The notes: generated from the sequence alone by a model not told the origin. A stretch of DNA of 64,000 nucleotides from Altibacter lentus (GCF_000746845.1 NZ_KN050846.1:2372963-2436962), one strand, 5' to 3'. Shown: positions 40,867-50,032, counted from the first letter of the stretch. Numbers and translations are program-made.

Positions 40867-43800
40867 CGTGCAAAGTTTTTAAATATCTAATTATAGCAGC
40901 TGCACTCAATTTGTCATTTTTGGATAGTACCTTGGCTAAATCTTTCTGTAATTTTGAAACTTTCTTTTCTTCAGAAGCACTCAGAACGATATTTTGTTTT
41001 ATGGTTCTACCTGAGATATCTGTTAGTTGAAATTGTACTATTTCATTATTTACAGTTTCATTTGCCAAAGAATGTAACTCCAATAGATTATCTAAATTTG
41101 AGAGTACCTTTCTTGTATTGTCCATCAAAAGGGCTTCGTCCTCATCAGTCATTTTCTCGATAGACTTTCCAAGAATTACATCAGCAATGGATTTTAGCCA
41201 AGAATCACGTTCGTCTAGTTTGGACATTATGCGGTTAAGAAAAACTTTTTCTTTTTGAATCAATAAATGTGGTTTCAACGACTTGTAACGTGCTTGAATT
41301 TTACTTTTGTAATCTGTAAAATCATTAATTTTCAGATTTAGAGCGTCGCATATATTTTCTTCATACCTGTTTAACAAGCCTTCGTAAGCAACTCTAATTT
41401 CACTGATAGCCCCATTTAAGCGTTCAATGAAGTCATTTAGGATTTCACTGTCATTTTCTTCGAGGTTAATGTTTTTATATCCTAATCCTTTAGGTATTTC
41501 TGATAGTAGCGCATTTTCTGGGTCCTTTGCAGATGCAATAGCATCCCTCAAGCCTTTAGAGGATGGACTTAATCGATTGGTTTTTTTAACGTAATCTGGT
41601 AGGGCATTATAAAACGCTATGAAACTACTGAAAATAGAAATCAGCGAACTTTCGGGCTTGTTACTAGATGTATTAACACCTGTAATCTCTTTATATTTAT
41701 TGAAAAGGTTTAGTCTTACTCCTTCAATCTTATATGATTTCAGTTCATAATCGGAAGGTTTCTTATGCACAAGGTCAAGAACTTCACTAGTTAGGTAAGG
41801 GACATATCCAGAAGCTTTGTGAAATAGTGCATAGTCTTGATTTTTTACAATAAGGAATATAGGAATCCAAAAATCTATGAACCCCTTCTTAAGTTTAAAT
41901 GGTGGTTTAGATAGCGATTCGTATAATTCAGACAGGTTCTTTTTAATATGTTTTGAGTCTTCTAAGAAATTATTACAATGCCTCCAAAGGGGTATAAAAC
42001 TGGAATCCGTAGGCTCAGTAAGAACATAAGTGCTGTTTTGAGCTTGGTGTATTCCTGTTTCTTTTAAAAGCCCTAAATAAATAGATTTTTGAGGTGGAAA
42101 TTTACTGTCGTCATAATTTAAGTTTTCAACTTCACTATGGTTAAGTAAATCTTTAAGAAGGTTTTTGCGCGCCGTTAAAATGGGGGTGCTCAAATACTCT
42201 TTGTTTACCATTTCATTTAAGTAACGAGGCGTCTCAGGGTATTCTTCTTTGGCTATTAATGAAAGGGTTCTGTTTAGGGTTACCTTTGAATCGATTTTAA
42301 GCTTTTTGCCACCATAAAACCAATCAGCATTGGATATTTCATAAATACCGTACTCCAGAAGTTTTTGCAATTTTTGTATTTCGTGGGCTTTCTCTTCCGT
42401 TAGTATTTTTTTTACAACATTGTCCTCTGCATACTTTTGTAATACAAAATCCATCTTTTCAATTTCATAGATACAAGACTTTACAAATTCAAAGTCTTTG
42501 AGAAGTACATATAGTTGTGCCGGTTGTTGCACATCGGTATTCTTTAAATCCTTTTGTTTTATGTCTTTATTGAGAATTATATGTATGTAGCCGTCAATTC
42601 CCCCTTCAGGTTTAATGTTATCTATGTAATCCGATACATTTACCTTAAAGAACCTTGGTGTACCAATTTCAAAATAAGCTTCCTTGGCAAAATGATATTT
42701 TTCCGTAAAATAATATTTGGCTTTTGAAGCAATATTAATGGTAGTATCGATATGAGAACTTGCGTCAATCAATTCCTGTTCTATATCAACATCCGTTCCG
42801 TCAATAAAGAAAAACTTATTACGATAATTATAGAACTTGATTATTTTTTGACTGATTAGCTTTTCAATATATTTTTCGGAATCAGGAATGTTTAAGGCAT
42901 ACTTACCATAATTTTCTAGGAAAGTTTTATCCAGCCTACCGAAAGATTTTGCAAATAAGTTTACCAGACCAATGGTCTTGATGATTTTCGCTAAGTGCTC
43001 ATATCCTATATCGTTAATAGCCTCTGCCTTATCCAATGCTTTTACAATGGTATTCCATTGAGGCTTGTGTGGGTTTGAATATCTATCTTCTAATTCACTA
43101 GTTAAATGAAGTGTTAGATAATCAAATACATTAGCTACATTAAAGAATGTATGATTGTCTTCATCTATTTTATCAAAGAAAACTTGACTGTTAGCCAAAA
43201 AAGAGAACAAAGACCTTTCGTTTTGACCATACTTTTGCAAAGCTTGAGCCAGAATATTTGCTGAGAGAATATCAAAAGGGTAAAGTTTATTGGCTAAATC
43301 GTAATTCAGGGTTTCTGAATTGCTAACCAGCTTGCTTTCGTTTATTTTATCGAATAAATTATCAAAACCAATATTCTTTGGTTTTTCAATTTTCAAACCC
43401 TCTATTCTTTCTGAAGCTAAATAAAGTAGTTGCTCAATGGGCTCATCAAACGAAATGTCAATTAATCGTCCTTTTACTTTATCCCATTCGTTCTTTTGAT
43501 TTCGAGATAGGTCAATGGCGTAAGAACCAAAATTTTGATGCAACGTTGTGATCAAAATAATATTCCTATTGGAATCGTTTACCAACTCCGCCAATTGCTG
43601 TATGAAGTATAATTCGCTATCTGGATTGTGTTTGGCTGCATATTCAAGAAATTTACCGAACTCATCAATTAGGATAACCAATATTTCGCCCTTATCTTTA
43701 AGTGATGCAGCACGCTTGCCTATTGTTTCAATAAGACTGGAATTCGCTGTGTCTTCCTTAACTTTAAAGGATTTCTTTAGTACTGTTGTCAAGGGTGCGG

Positions 43801-44080
43801 CTTCCCCAATAATTTTTAAGAATGAAAACTTCTCAAACCCTTTAAACTGGCCATTAAGATTAGCAAAATAAGGTTTTCTGTCATTAAGGTTTTTTTCGAA
43901 AGCCCAAAGGAAACTGGACTTCCCAGTACCATAAGAGCCAATTATATTAAAGGAATGGTGTCCCTGTTGAAATCCAGAAACTATTCTTTCAAAAACATTT
44001 TTTGCATTGGGTGTAACTACGTAATGGATGTCGTTTACGGCATCGCGCTCAATATTTGTGGATGTTGTAAACTTATACAT
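40856..44080 (-). CDS. sspC: Large P-loop ATPase, SspC-like
   Basis: A 1074-residue soluble protein. Walker A GSYGTGKSS lies at residues 48-56, close to the N-terminus, and Walker B ILVILIDEFG at 133-142 (Asp139-Glu140). After the AAA-like domain come about 800 residues of mostly helical sequence with no recognised domain. It is flanked by overlapping SspB-like and SspD-like genes (8 and 11 bases), which marks a stoichiometric complex. SspC is an ATPase needed for phosphorothioation. The size and position suit this, though BrxC/PglY-like ATPases are an alternative family. Confidence 0.68.
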   Translation of the reverse strand: MYKFTTSTNIERDAVNDIHYVVTPNAKNVFERIVSGFQQGHHSFNIIGSYGTGKSSFLWAFEKNLNDRKPYFANLNGQFKGFEKFSFLKIIGEAAPLTTVLKKSFKVKEDTANSSLIETIGKRAASLKDKGEILVILIDEFGKFLEYAAKHNPDSELYFIQQLAELVNDSNRNIILITTLHQNFGSYAIDLSRNQKNEWDKVKGRLIDISFDEPIEQLLYLASERIEGLKIEKPKNIGFDNLFDKINESKLVSNSETLNYDLANKLYPFDILSANILAQALQKYGQNERSLFSFLANSQVFFDKIDEDNHTFFNVANVFDYLTLHLTSELEDRYSNPHKPQWNTIVKALDKAEAINDIGYEHLAKIIKTIGLVNLFAKSFGRLDKTFLENYGKYALNIPDSEKYIEKLISQKIIKFYNYRNKFFFIDGTDVDIEQELIDASSHIDTTINIASKAKYYFTEKYHFAKEAYFEIGTPRFFKVNVSDYIDNIKPEGGIDGYIHIILNKDIKQKDLKNTDVQQPAQLYVLLKDFEFVKSCIYEIEKMDFVLQKYAEDNVVKKILTEEKAHEIQKLQKLLEYGIYEISNADWFYGGKKLKIDSKVTLNRTLSLIAKEEYPETPRYLNEMVNKEYLSTPILTARKNLLKDLLNHSEVENLNYDDSKFPPQKSIYLGLLKETGIHQAQNSTYVLTEPTDSSFIPLWRHCNNFLEDSKHIKKNLSELYESLSKPPFKLKKGFIDFWIPIFLIVKNQDYALFHKASGYVPYLTSEVLDLVHKKPSDYELKSYKIEGVRLNLFNKYKEITGVNTSSNKPESSLISIFSSFIAFYNALPDYVKKTNRLSPSSKGLRDAIASAKDPENALLSEIPKGLGYKNINLEENDSEILNDFIERLNGAISEIRVAYEGLLNRYEENICDALNLKINDFTDYKSKIQARYKSLKPHLLIQKEKVFLNRIMSKLDERDSWLKSIADVILGKSIEKMTDEDEALLMDNTRKVLSNLDNLLELHSLANETVNNEIVQFQLTDISGRTIKQNIVLSASEEKKVSKLQKDLAKVLSKNDKLSAAAIIRYLKTLHDEG

Positions 44081-44936
44081 TATAGTAACGTTCTAATATG
44101 TCCCACTTGTTAGGGATATTTTTAATTTGTATTTCTTTTCTTCCGGCATCCTTCTTATAAACAACATCTTTAAAAGCTTCCGATATTTCCTGAATTTTAA
44201 GTTCGGTACCTTCGGTAGAGCAAGCAAACACATCACCTATCTTATTTTGTATATCATCAAAACTTATAGACGCAAGCTCTGGGAATTTATCTAAGATTAG
44301 GAAGTAAAATATTTCTTTGGGTATCTCAGGTCTCTCACTTACTTTCAATTGAAAAACTGAACCTTCCTCGGTATCGGTAACTTTAGTAATAAGATTGAGG
44401 TCGATGAAGATGGACGATAAATCGTCTTCCATATCCTTAATGTTCTTATCGGCTATATAGTATGTTTTTATAAATACCTTGATGTCGTTTTTCAAAGAGT
44501 TTTCAGCTATCGAGGTTTCATTGTTAGTGGCTGTCCTTAACAAATACCTAAGCAGCTGTTGGGTTGTAAATTGTGAATTAACCCTACTTTTTCTGAATTC
44601 CTTAAAAACTAAAGGGTAAATAGAGGCTAGGTTTGTGTCTAACAGTTTATAGTGTAATAACCACAAAGTACCTTCATACTCTAAAAAAGGGTCGTAACCT
44701 GTATTACTATTAAAGATTTTATTGGCAAACGCAGTGGCTTGGTCTTCTCGGTCATTTATGCCGAAAGCCTTTAACCAGAAATTAATGGACATCACCATAT
44801 TTTTTCCAACACCTAAAGCTGTTACCGCATCAGGGTTTTTGAAAGACTGTCCTTTGGAAAGATAATCGTATCCCTTCTTCAACCAAAAATGGCGACAGTG
44901 AAATGTTTCGTGTCCTGTAAACGTTAGTTTATTCAT
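44073..44936 (-). CDS. sspB: DUF4007 family protein, SspB-like
   Basis: A 287-residue protein with the DUF4007 signature at its start: LTFTGHETFHCRHFWLKKG (residues 3-22), then AVTALGVGKNMVMSINFWLK, and EYEGTLWLLHYKLL. DUF4007 is the family I associate with SspB, the single-strand nickase of Ssp phosphorothioation systems. No classical nuclease motif is visible, though GHETFHC and later Asp/Glu residues could form a metal site. Its start overlaps the XRE regulator by eight bases and its end overlaps the SspC-like gene by eight, so it leads a tight operon. Confidence 0.75.
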   Translation of the reverse strand: MNKLTFTGHETFHCRHFWLKKGYDYLSKGQSFKNPDAVTALGVGKNMVMSINFWLKAFGINDREDQATAFANKIFNSNTGYDPFLEYEGTLWLLHYKLLDTNLASIYPLVFKEFRKSRVNSQFTTQQLLRYLLRTATNNETSIAENSLKNDIKVFIKTYYIADKNIKDMEDDLSSIFIDLNLITKVTDTEEGSVFQLKVSERPEIPKEIFYFLILDKFPELASISFDDIQNKIGDVFACSTEGTELKIQEISEAFKDVVYKKDAGRKEIQIKNIPNKWDILERYYNV

Positions 44937-45249
44937 TTATTTTTGATTCGCCGTTTTTATTTTTTAAATAGTTCAATTTGTCTTTACATTCAACTAAAAT
45001 ACGCTCTGGATTTTCTTCCTCTAAAAGGGTAAACACAACCTTGTCGGTTAAGTATTTTTTTTCCAATTCAGAAACAGCAACATTATAGAATGAGGCGAAG
45101 TCTGACAGAAGTTCTCTTTTGGGAAGCCTCTCATTTCTCTCATATTTACCAAGTGTTGACTGGTCTATATCTAGTGCCGCTGCAACTTTTCTTATAGGCA
45201 GATTTTGCAATTCTCTTAGTGTTCTGAGATATTCACCCAATGTTTCCAT
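44929..45249 (-). CDS. XRE-family regulator of the Ssp-like operon
   Basis: A 106-residue protein with an N-terminal Cro/CI-type HTH: LGEYLRTLRELQNLPIRKVA, then LDIDQSTLGKYERNERLPK, and a charged C-terminal tail. It is the first gene of the operon and overlaps sspB by eight bases. The palindrome GACAAAATTTGTC at 45272-45284, 23 bases before its start, is a likely binding site, giving autorepression of the operon. Confidence 0.93.
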   Translation of the reverse strand: METLGEYLRTLRELQNLPIRKVAAALDIDQSTLGKYERNERLPKRELLSDFASFYNVAVSELEKKYLTDKVVFTLLEEENPERILVECKDKLNYLKNKNGESKINE

Positions 45250-45271
45250 CGTTGTTGAATTTTATTTTAGA

Positions 45272-45318
45272 GACAAAATTTGTCCTTACAAAAATAGGAT
45301 TATTTAAGCCATTAACAA
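45272..45318 (-). promoter_or_regulatory. Promoter and palindromic operator of the Ssp-like operon
   Basis: Reading on the minus strand: TTG (45318-45316), 19 bases, then a perfect -7 box TATTTTTG (45296-45289). Directly downstream, near the start of transcription, is the 13-base palindrome GACAAA-A-TTTGTC (45284-45272). It suits repression by the XRE regulator. Confidence 0.7.
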
Positions 45319-45384
45319 CTTTTGGGATGGGATATAATGACTTTATTTTTGGGCTATGATATTAGGGTAGGAAATCACTTGGTG

Positions 45385-47883
45385 TTAATCGCCAATTCCC
45401 TGCATCATAGCTTCCATACCACCAAAGTTTAATATAAAGGTTGAGTAGTAGTGGTCAAACAAATCCTTTAGGTATTGGCCTAAATCCACGTGTTCCAATT
45501 CATTTTTGCCCTCTACTTTTTGCCTAATCTCATAGCCTCTATTTTTACTGATTGTATAAAGAAACAAGGTGTGAAAATATACCGAGGTGTAATATTTGCG
45601 GTTAGCTAATTCTAATTGTTCTTGGTTGATGTTCTTTTCCTTGGATTTGAAATTTTTCAGTACGGTACTGTCCATATTGATAAAAATGCGATTTAATAAG
45701 TCGCCTTCAGCATCCGGAATCATAACAGTAGAATAATCTACATCGAGGCTCGTGGCTTCTTCAACCGCTTCCCAAGTTACGTCCGTATCAGAATTCTCAT
45801 CTGTGCTCTTGTACATAAAGACCAGCTTTGGCAATCCCAACAAATCATTATCGCTTTCTTTTTTCGGTGATTCGCTTTTTGGCTTGTTGTTGTCGGCAAT
45901 TTTTACCCAAAATAATTCCTCTATATTGCCATTTGGTGATGAGAGGCTTGCTTTCATTTGAATGCTGTCGCCAATTTTCAATTCGTCTTTAGGGTTAAGG
46001 GAAATTTTTATTTTTCCTTTGTTTGGGCTACTTTTTACTACGTTAAAAACTTCATCAATTTCTTTAGGTTCACCAGGTTTATTTCCACCATCAGAATCAT
46101 TAGGTTTTATGTTGAGTACACTAACCCTTAAATCCCCAGGTTCATCAATTCTATCAAAATAATCATTGGCTACATCTGTAGAAAAACGAATCGATTTTTC
46201 ACCATTAAGTGGTATTGAAGCAACTTCTTTTTTATCCTTACTGTTAGTATCGATTCGAAAAAATGATGGAAACCTCTTAGGCTCAAAAGTTGTGGGTTCT
46301 TTTTCATTTGAAGTTCGATTCTTCCTTCCCTCAGTTTTCTTTTCTTTTTTAATATCAAGCTTGAATGTTTGGTTCAGCAATTTTGCCAACTCAGAATCAA
46401 GTGGCAGATTTTTGGTAAAACTTTTGAGTAATTCGCTTGTATTTGAAGACGTATCAATATCTACAGCTTGTTTTCTGCGTTTTTCTATTTCTGCCAACCT
46501 TCCATCTTTTGAGCTCAATTTTTTTGCCAGATAACTTCTCAGAAATTGAGTTTCATCGCCGTCCTTGAGCCTGTCCCTGGAAGCCATAAACAGTTCCTTC
46601 CGAAAGTTATATTTCATCTCGGTACAGTCCACGTGAATCAATAAATGACTTTTCAATAGATTTAGCTTTAACGAACGCGTAATAAATTCAGAGGTGTAAT
46701 GCCCGTGGGTTTGTCCATTAAGTGAGAACATCACCGCCATTGAATTTTTAAAGTATCTATCCTGTATGATTTTTTTGGTCTTCTTGAGGTCATAATCCTT
46801 TACCTTGGTTTTGAACACGTAGCAGGATACTTTCATTTTTCCGAAGACATCATCCGAGAAATTCTCTGAAAAGCTTTCGGCTAAATATTCGGATTCCTCA
46901 GCTGCTAAACGCCTCTTTAAACCGAATAAATCATTTTCCAGAACTTTATTATTTGGATAGCGCTCAGCGGTATCGACTGTTAAAATTGGTAATGCGGGTT
47001 GAAATAGAAACTCATTAATACTCTGGTTCAAGTCTTGGGCAAACCCGGAATAGCCCTTGGGAAACTGATATGAATAGAGTTTTAATATGGTGCCTGTTTC
47101 AAATTGACGATTGTTTAGACCAAGGTCTAGTTTTGAAGCTGTGAACGAAGGGATTTTTTCATTAATTAGTAAGTACTCATACCACGTTTCTTTTGCTTGG
47201 TCAGATTCTTTTTTAGGATGCTCACGTACCAGGGTAAATCCAAAATTACCATCATTTGTGTACCTTTTAGAAGCAATAAGTTGGTATCGCTTTTTTCCGC
47301 AGAATACAATGGCACCACTTCCACCCATATTGTATTTACCCTGTACAAAATGAATATCGTTCTTATTACCACGAAGTAGCGAGAGAAAGGTGTCCTCAAA
47401 CTTTTCGGGATGCTGCCCTTCGCCGTTATCATAAACTACTACAGATGTTGGATATTGGCTTTTCTGGTTCCTTGGTCCTTTACCGTCAGCAATAATTTGA
47501 ATATTCTCGGCTTGTTCTTTGCGAAATGAAGATAAATCCCAATTATTTTCTGGATAAAATTTTTGAATGGCTTCGTCCATAGATTTAGGTGTAGTGTCAG
47601 ATTTTGGGTCAATTCCCGAAAGAATGCATTCTTTTGTTAGTAAAGCATCAATGGCATTAGTGACTTTTTCTATTAACGCGGCAATAGGACTTGATTGTTG
47701 ATTTTTTACCACACCATAATTACTGAAATTTCCACCCAATGGTTTCCAGTTTGAGTCATCAAATGTTGTAGGATAAAGGTCTATTATGTTTAATAAATCT
47801 TCTTCATCTTTAGTATTATACAATTTAAAAAAGAGTTCTTGATTATCAATTTTTGATGAAGGTCGTGTGAATAGGTCTGCCAT
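45385..47883 (-). CDS. Second, larger GHKL ATPase
   Basis: The frame opens at 47934, but MADLFTRPSSK (start 47883) is preferred because the upstream residues look non-coding. The 832-residue product has a Bergerat ATPase fold: N-box LIEKVTNAIDALL (Glu72, Asn76), G1 VVYDNGEGQ (Asp152 to Gly156), and a glycine box KYNMGGSGAIVF (183-194). The rest is long, with a basic/Ser-rich stretch near residues 500-545 and an apparent beta-rich C-terminus. It is separated from the Ssp-like operon by 135 bases, so it is a neighbouring unit, probably part of the same defence system. Confidence 0.8.
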   Translation of the reverse strand: MADLFTRPSSKIDNQELFFKLYNTKDEEDLLNIIDLYPTTFDDSNWKPLGGNFSNYGVVKNQQSSPIAALIEKVTNAIDALLTKECILSGIDPKSDTTPKSMDEAIQKFYPENNWDLSSFRKEQAENIQIIADGKGPRNQKSQYPTSVVVYDNGEGQHPEKFEDTFLSLLRGNKNDIHFVQGKYNMGGSGAIVFCGKKRYQLIASKRYTNDGNFGFTLVREHPKKESDQAKETWYEYLLINEKIPSFTASKLDLGLNNRQFETGTILKLYSYQFPKGYSGFAQDLNQSINEFLFQPALPILTVDTAERYPNNKVLENDLFGLKRRLAAEESEYLAESFSENFSDDVFGKMKVSCYVFKTKVKDYDLKKTKKIIQDRYFKNSMAVMFSLNGQTHGHYTSEFITRSLKLNLLKSHLLIHVDCTEMKYNFRKELFMASRDRLKDGDETQFLRSYLAKKLSSKDGRLAEIEKRRKQAVDIDTSSNTSELLKSFTKNLPLDSELAKLLNQTFKLDIKKEKKTEGRKNRTSNEKEPTTFEPKRFPSFFRIDTNSKDKKEVASIPLNGEKSIRFSTDVANDYFDRIDEPGDLRVSVLNIKPNDSDGGNKPGEPKEIDEVFNVVKSSPNKGKIKISLNPKDELKIGDSIQMKASLSSPNGNIEELFWVKIADNNKPKSESPKKESDNDLLGLPKLVFMYKSTDENSDTDVTWEAVEEATSLDVDYSTVMIPDAEGDLLNRIFINMDSTVLKNFKSKEKNINQEQLELANRKYYTSVYFHTLFLYTISKNRGYEIRQKVEGKNELEHVDLGQYLKDLFDHYYSTFILNFGGMEAMMQGIGD

Positions 47884-48000
47884 AGATTTAAAAGAAATGT
47901 TATAGCCTCTAATATAGCAAAATCGAATGCTCACGAAAACAGTTTTCAGTTATTTTTAAAGTAGGCTAATGAGGCACTGGACCCTGTTTTTCCATAAAAT

Positions 48001-48663
48001 TCACTTCCGCTTATCTCTAGCCTTAGTTTCAAAAGCAATGAGATTAAACAATTCTCGCATTCTGCTACGTACACGATTACCATAACGCTCTTCCAGCTCT
48101 TCAGCATTTAGGTTTGTAGTGGCGTGTGTTTTAATTTTATATTTGGTATCCAGATAAAGTTCATAGCGAGAGAGTAGTACTTCACCCATTACATTTAAAT
48201 CCTTGCCGTAAAACCGACCGGCAGGTTCTATACCTAAATCATCAAAACAGTAGAATTTGGTATTGCCATATTCTTCGACCGTTTTAAAGCCCAAATGGTT
48301 AAAGCTGAACGTCACGTTTCTACAGGGAATCATTTCATAGGGTCGTTGCATTGGGACGATATGTCGTAATAATTTCATCAAGCTGGTCTTACCACAACCA
48401 ACAGGGCCTGAAAGCAGGATGCCTTTTTCGATGTCAATTCCGTAGGTTTCACAATTCTCTTTATCCTTAATGAAGTAAGAACATAGCTTCAGTAGTATAC
48501 TTTTATCTTCATCGTAAATCTTAAAATTTTTACCAAATAACAATTTGCCCTTGGCGTTCAAATAAATTAGGATTTTTGGAAAGTCATACATCACGCTTTT
48601 TCCATCAAACTTGCCCAGTGAATATTCTACGCCACCTTCAATAATTTTAGAGGGGTTGTCCAT
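48001..48663 (-). CDS. DnaC-like AAA ATPase
   Basis: ATG at 48663 is chosen; upstream residues overlap another gene. The 220-residue protein has Walker A LSGPVGCGKTS (residues 84-94) and Walker B FYCFDDLGIEP near residue 135, plus HATTNLNAEELEERYGNRVRSRM, the sensor region of DnaC/IstB-like helicase loaders. It overlaps the initiator-like gene by 17 bases. It likely helps the element to replicate by loading the host DnaB helicase. Confidence 0.85.
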   Translation of the reverse strand: MDNPSKIIEGGVEYSLGKFDGKSVMYDFPKILIYLNAKGKLLFGKNFKIYDEDKSILLKLCSYFIKDKENCETYGIDIEKGILLSGPVGCGKTSLMKLLRHIVPMQRPYEMIPCRNVTFSFNHLGFKTVEEYGNTKFYCFDDLGIEPAGRFYGKDLNVMGEVLLSRYELYLDTKYKIKTHATTNLNAEELEERYGNRVRSRMRELFNLIAFETKARDKRK

Positions 48664-49399
48664 AATCTTTGTTTTTAGTGGTCCGCAAGTTGTCCTTGAT
48701 TTGGGATGCCTGTTTTTTGTTTGGTCTGTTTTCTTCTTCGAAAAGCTCAGTTCTATCCATCCAATTTGTGGCCAATGAGCGCCAATCTCGTATTGGCTTT
48801 CCATCACTTGTTTTCCATTCCCGATCTGCATAGTGCTCATAGAATTTTTTTGCTTCATCAGCATCAAAACCTTTTTCTTCAAAAAATAAAATAACGGACT
48901 GCCTGCCATTTGGCTGTTTTATATTGTTTTCTTGTTTGGTATTGTTTATATTAGATACCAATGCTTGTCCACCTATGGGATGGTTTTGGTACACAACTTG
49001 TCCGTTTTTGGGATGGTGGTGTCCCTCTAGTGGTACACCTCTGGGATAGTACTGTTCTGCAAGCAGTTCTAATTCGGGATGGTACTGTCCCATAACTGGT
49101 TCGCTACTTGTACCAATTATGGACATCTTGATTTTACTACCTTTGTAAGGATTGTTGGAAGGATAATAGGACAGATATTGCCAAGTATCTAAATCCACAA
49201 TGCATCTATGGTAAGTAGATTTTGAACCGATTTTAGCACAGCGCATTAGTTCCCTACGGTTCACGTAGAATTCATCCATAAAACGGCAACTGTTCCATTC
49301 TTGGAACAGTGCCATATACAAACTGATATGGGTGGGATTTAGGCGGTCATCAAAATAGAACTTCTCAAAAGCCGCGTTAAGTAGCTTTATATAGTTCAT
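48647..49399 (-). CDS. Replication-initiator/regulator-like protein of the element
   Basis: A 250-residue protein common in flavobacterial ICEs. The N-terminus has a winged-helix-like layout: LNPTHISLYMALFQEWNSC, then RRELMRCAKIGSKSTYHRCIVDLD. The middle is low-complexity and His/Pro-rich (PLEGHHHPKNGQ), and the C-terminal part reads FFEEKGFDADEAKKFYEHY and DWRSLATNWMDRT. It may bind the replication origin. It lies between the excisionase-like and DnaC-like genes. Confidence 0.75.
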   Translation of the reverse strand: MNYIKLLNAAFEKFYFDDRLNPTHISLYMALFQEWNSCRFMDEFYVNRRELMRCAKIGSKSTYHRCIVDLDTWQYLSYYPSNNPYKGSKIKMSIIGTSSEPVMGQYHPELELLAEQYYPRGVPLEGHHHPKNGQVVYQNHPIGGQALVSNINNTKQENNIKQPNGRQSVILFFEEKGFDADEAKKFYEHYADREWKTSDGKPIRDWRSLATNWMDRTELFEEENRPNKKQASQIKDNLRTTKNKDYGQPL

Positions 49400-49402
49400 A
49401 CC

Positions 49403-49687
49403 CTAAGAGCTAAGACCGTGTTGTACACGATTGGCAGTCATCACATTTTGGATTTCTTCAGCGTCGTAGTAGATGATGCCACCAACCTTGGTATATGGTA
49501 GTGTTCCGTTGATACGAAGGTTTTGTAATGTGCCTGGACTTACCTGAAGCACATCCATAACCTCAGAAGATTTTAGATATTTTTTGAGCTTCCCAGTAGC
49601 TTGTTTGGATAATAATTTTTTAATGTCATCGAGCAATTCCATTTTGAATTCCCGAAGGTCGTCTGTGGTAATAATACTTGTCGGCAT
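49403..49687 (-). CDS. Excisionase-like helix-turn-helix protein
   Basis: A 94-residue protein with a MerR/Xis-type HTH: YLKSSEVMDVLQVSPGTLQN (residues 39-58) then LRINGTLPYTKVGGIIYYD. A helical N-terminus (DDLREFKMELLDDIKKLL) precedes it. This is the standard small HTH of Bacteroidetes elements that directs excision. It starts the operon of xis, initiator and ATPase. The upstream region has a hairpin and two operator-like repeats, close to rteC. Confidence 0.87.
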   Translation of the reverse strand: MPTSIITTDDLREFKMELLDDIKKLLSKQATGKLKKYLKSSEVMDVLQVSPGTLQNLRINGTLPYTKVGGIIYYDAEEIQNVMTANRVQHGLSS

Positions 49688-49709
49688 AATAGAACGGTTT
49701 TAATAGAAA

Positions 49710-49746
49710 GGGACTATCTGGGTTCATACTTTTAATTGATAGCCCC
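49710..49746 (-). promoter_or_regulatory. Hairpin in the leader of the excision operon
   Basis: Nine-base arms GGGACTATC (49710-49718) and GATAGCCCC (49738-49746), with one G-T pair, lie 23 bases upstream of the xis-like start codon. It may be a leader structure of the xis transcript. Confidence 0.4.
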
Positions 49747-49853
49747 TGACCTGATTTAGCTCACGCACTAAAATATTTTAATAAATAAGTGTTCGTGAAT
49801 CTGTCGATTTGACTTTCATTCTACAAATTTGAATAGATTTATTGAATTTTATT

Positions 49854-50003
49854 CCCAAGTCGCACCCAAGTTGGGTGATTTTATATGCTCATTTTCAATG
49901 GTTTAAATTGGTTTGATTTAGAGGTCGTTCTTTAAATCATCTATGTCAAATGATGATAACTAAAATTAATTTTATTTTTTCCCAAGTCATACCCAAGTTG
50001 GGT
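49854..50003. promoter_or_regulatory. Two 23-base operator-like repeats between rteC and xis
   Basis: CCCAAGT-N3-ACCCAAGTTGGGT-type sequences occur at 49854-49876 and 49981-50003. Each holds the 13-base palindrome ACCCAAGTTGGGT, preceded by a further CCCAAGT half-site. RteC of CTnDOT is known to bind repeats upstream of the excision operon; these sites fit that role. They are the main content of the gene-free stretch 49688-50032. Confidence 0.65.
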
Positions 50004-50032
50004 AAAAATTTAACATTCTCTACGAAAGAAGA

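Noticed and set aside
36402-47883. Classical Dnd system or BREX
   Set aside because: No DndB, DndD, DndE, PglZ or PglX is visible; the order DUF4007, ATPase, PAPS reductase fits Ssp better.
48664-48909. N-terminal extension of the DnaC-like ATPase frame
   Set aside because: It overlaps the initiator gene in another frame, and the part lacks ATPase homology.
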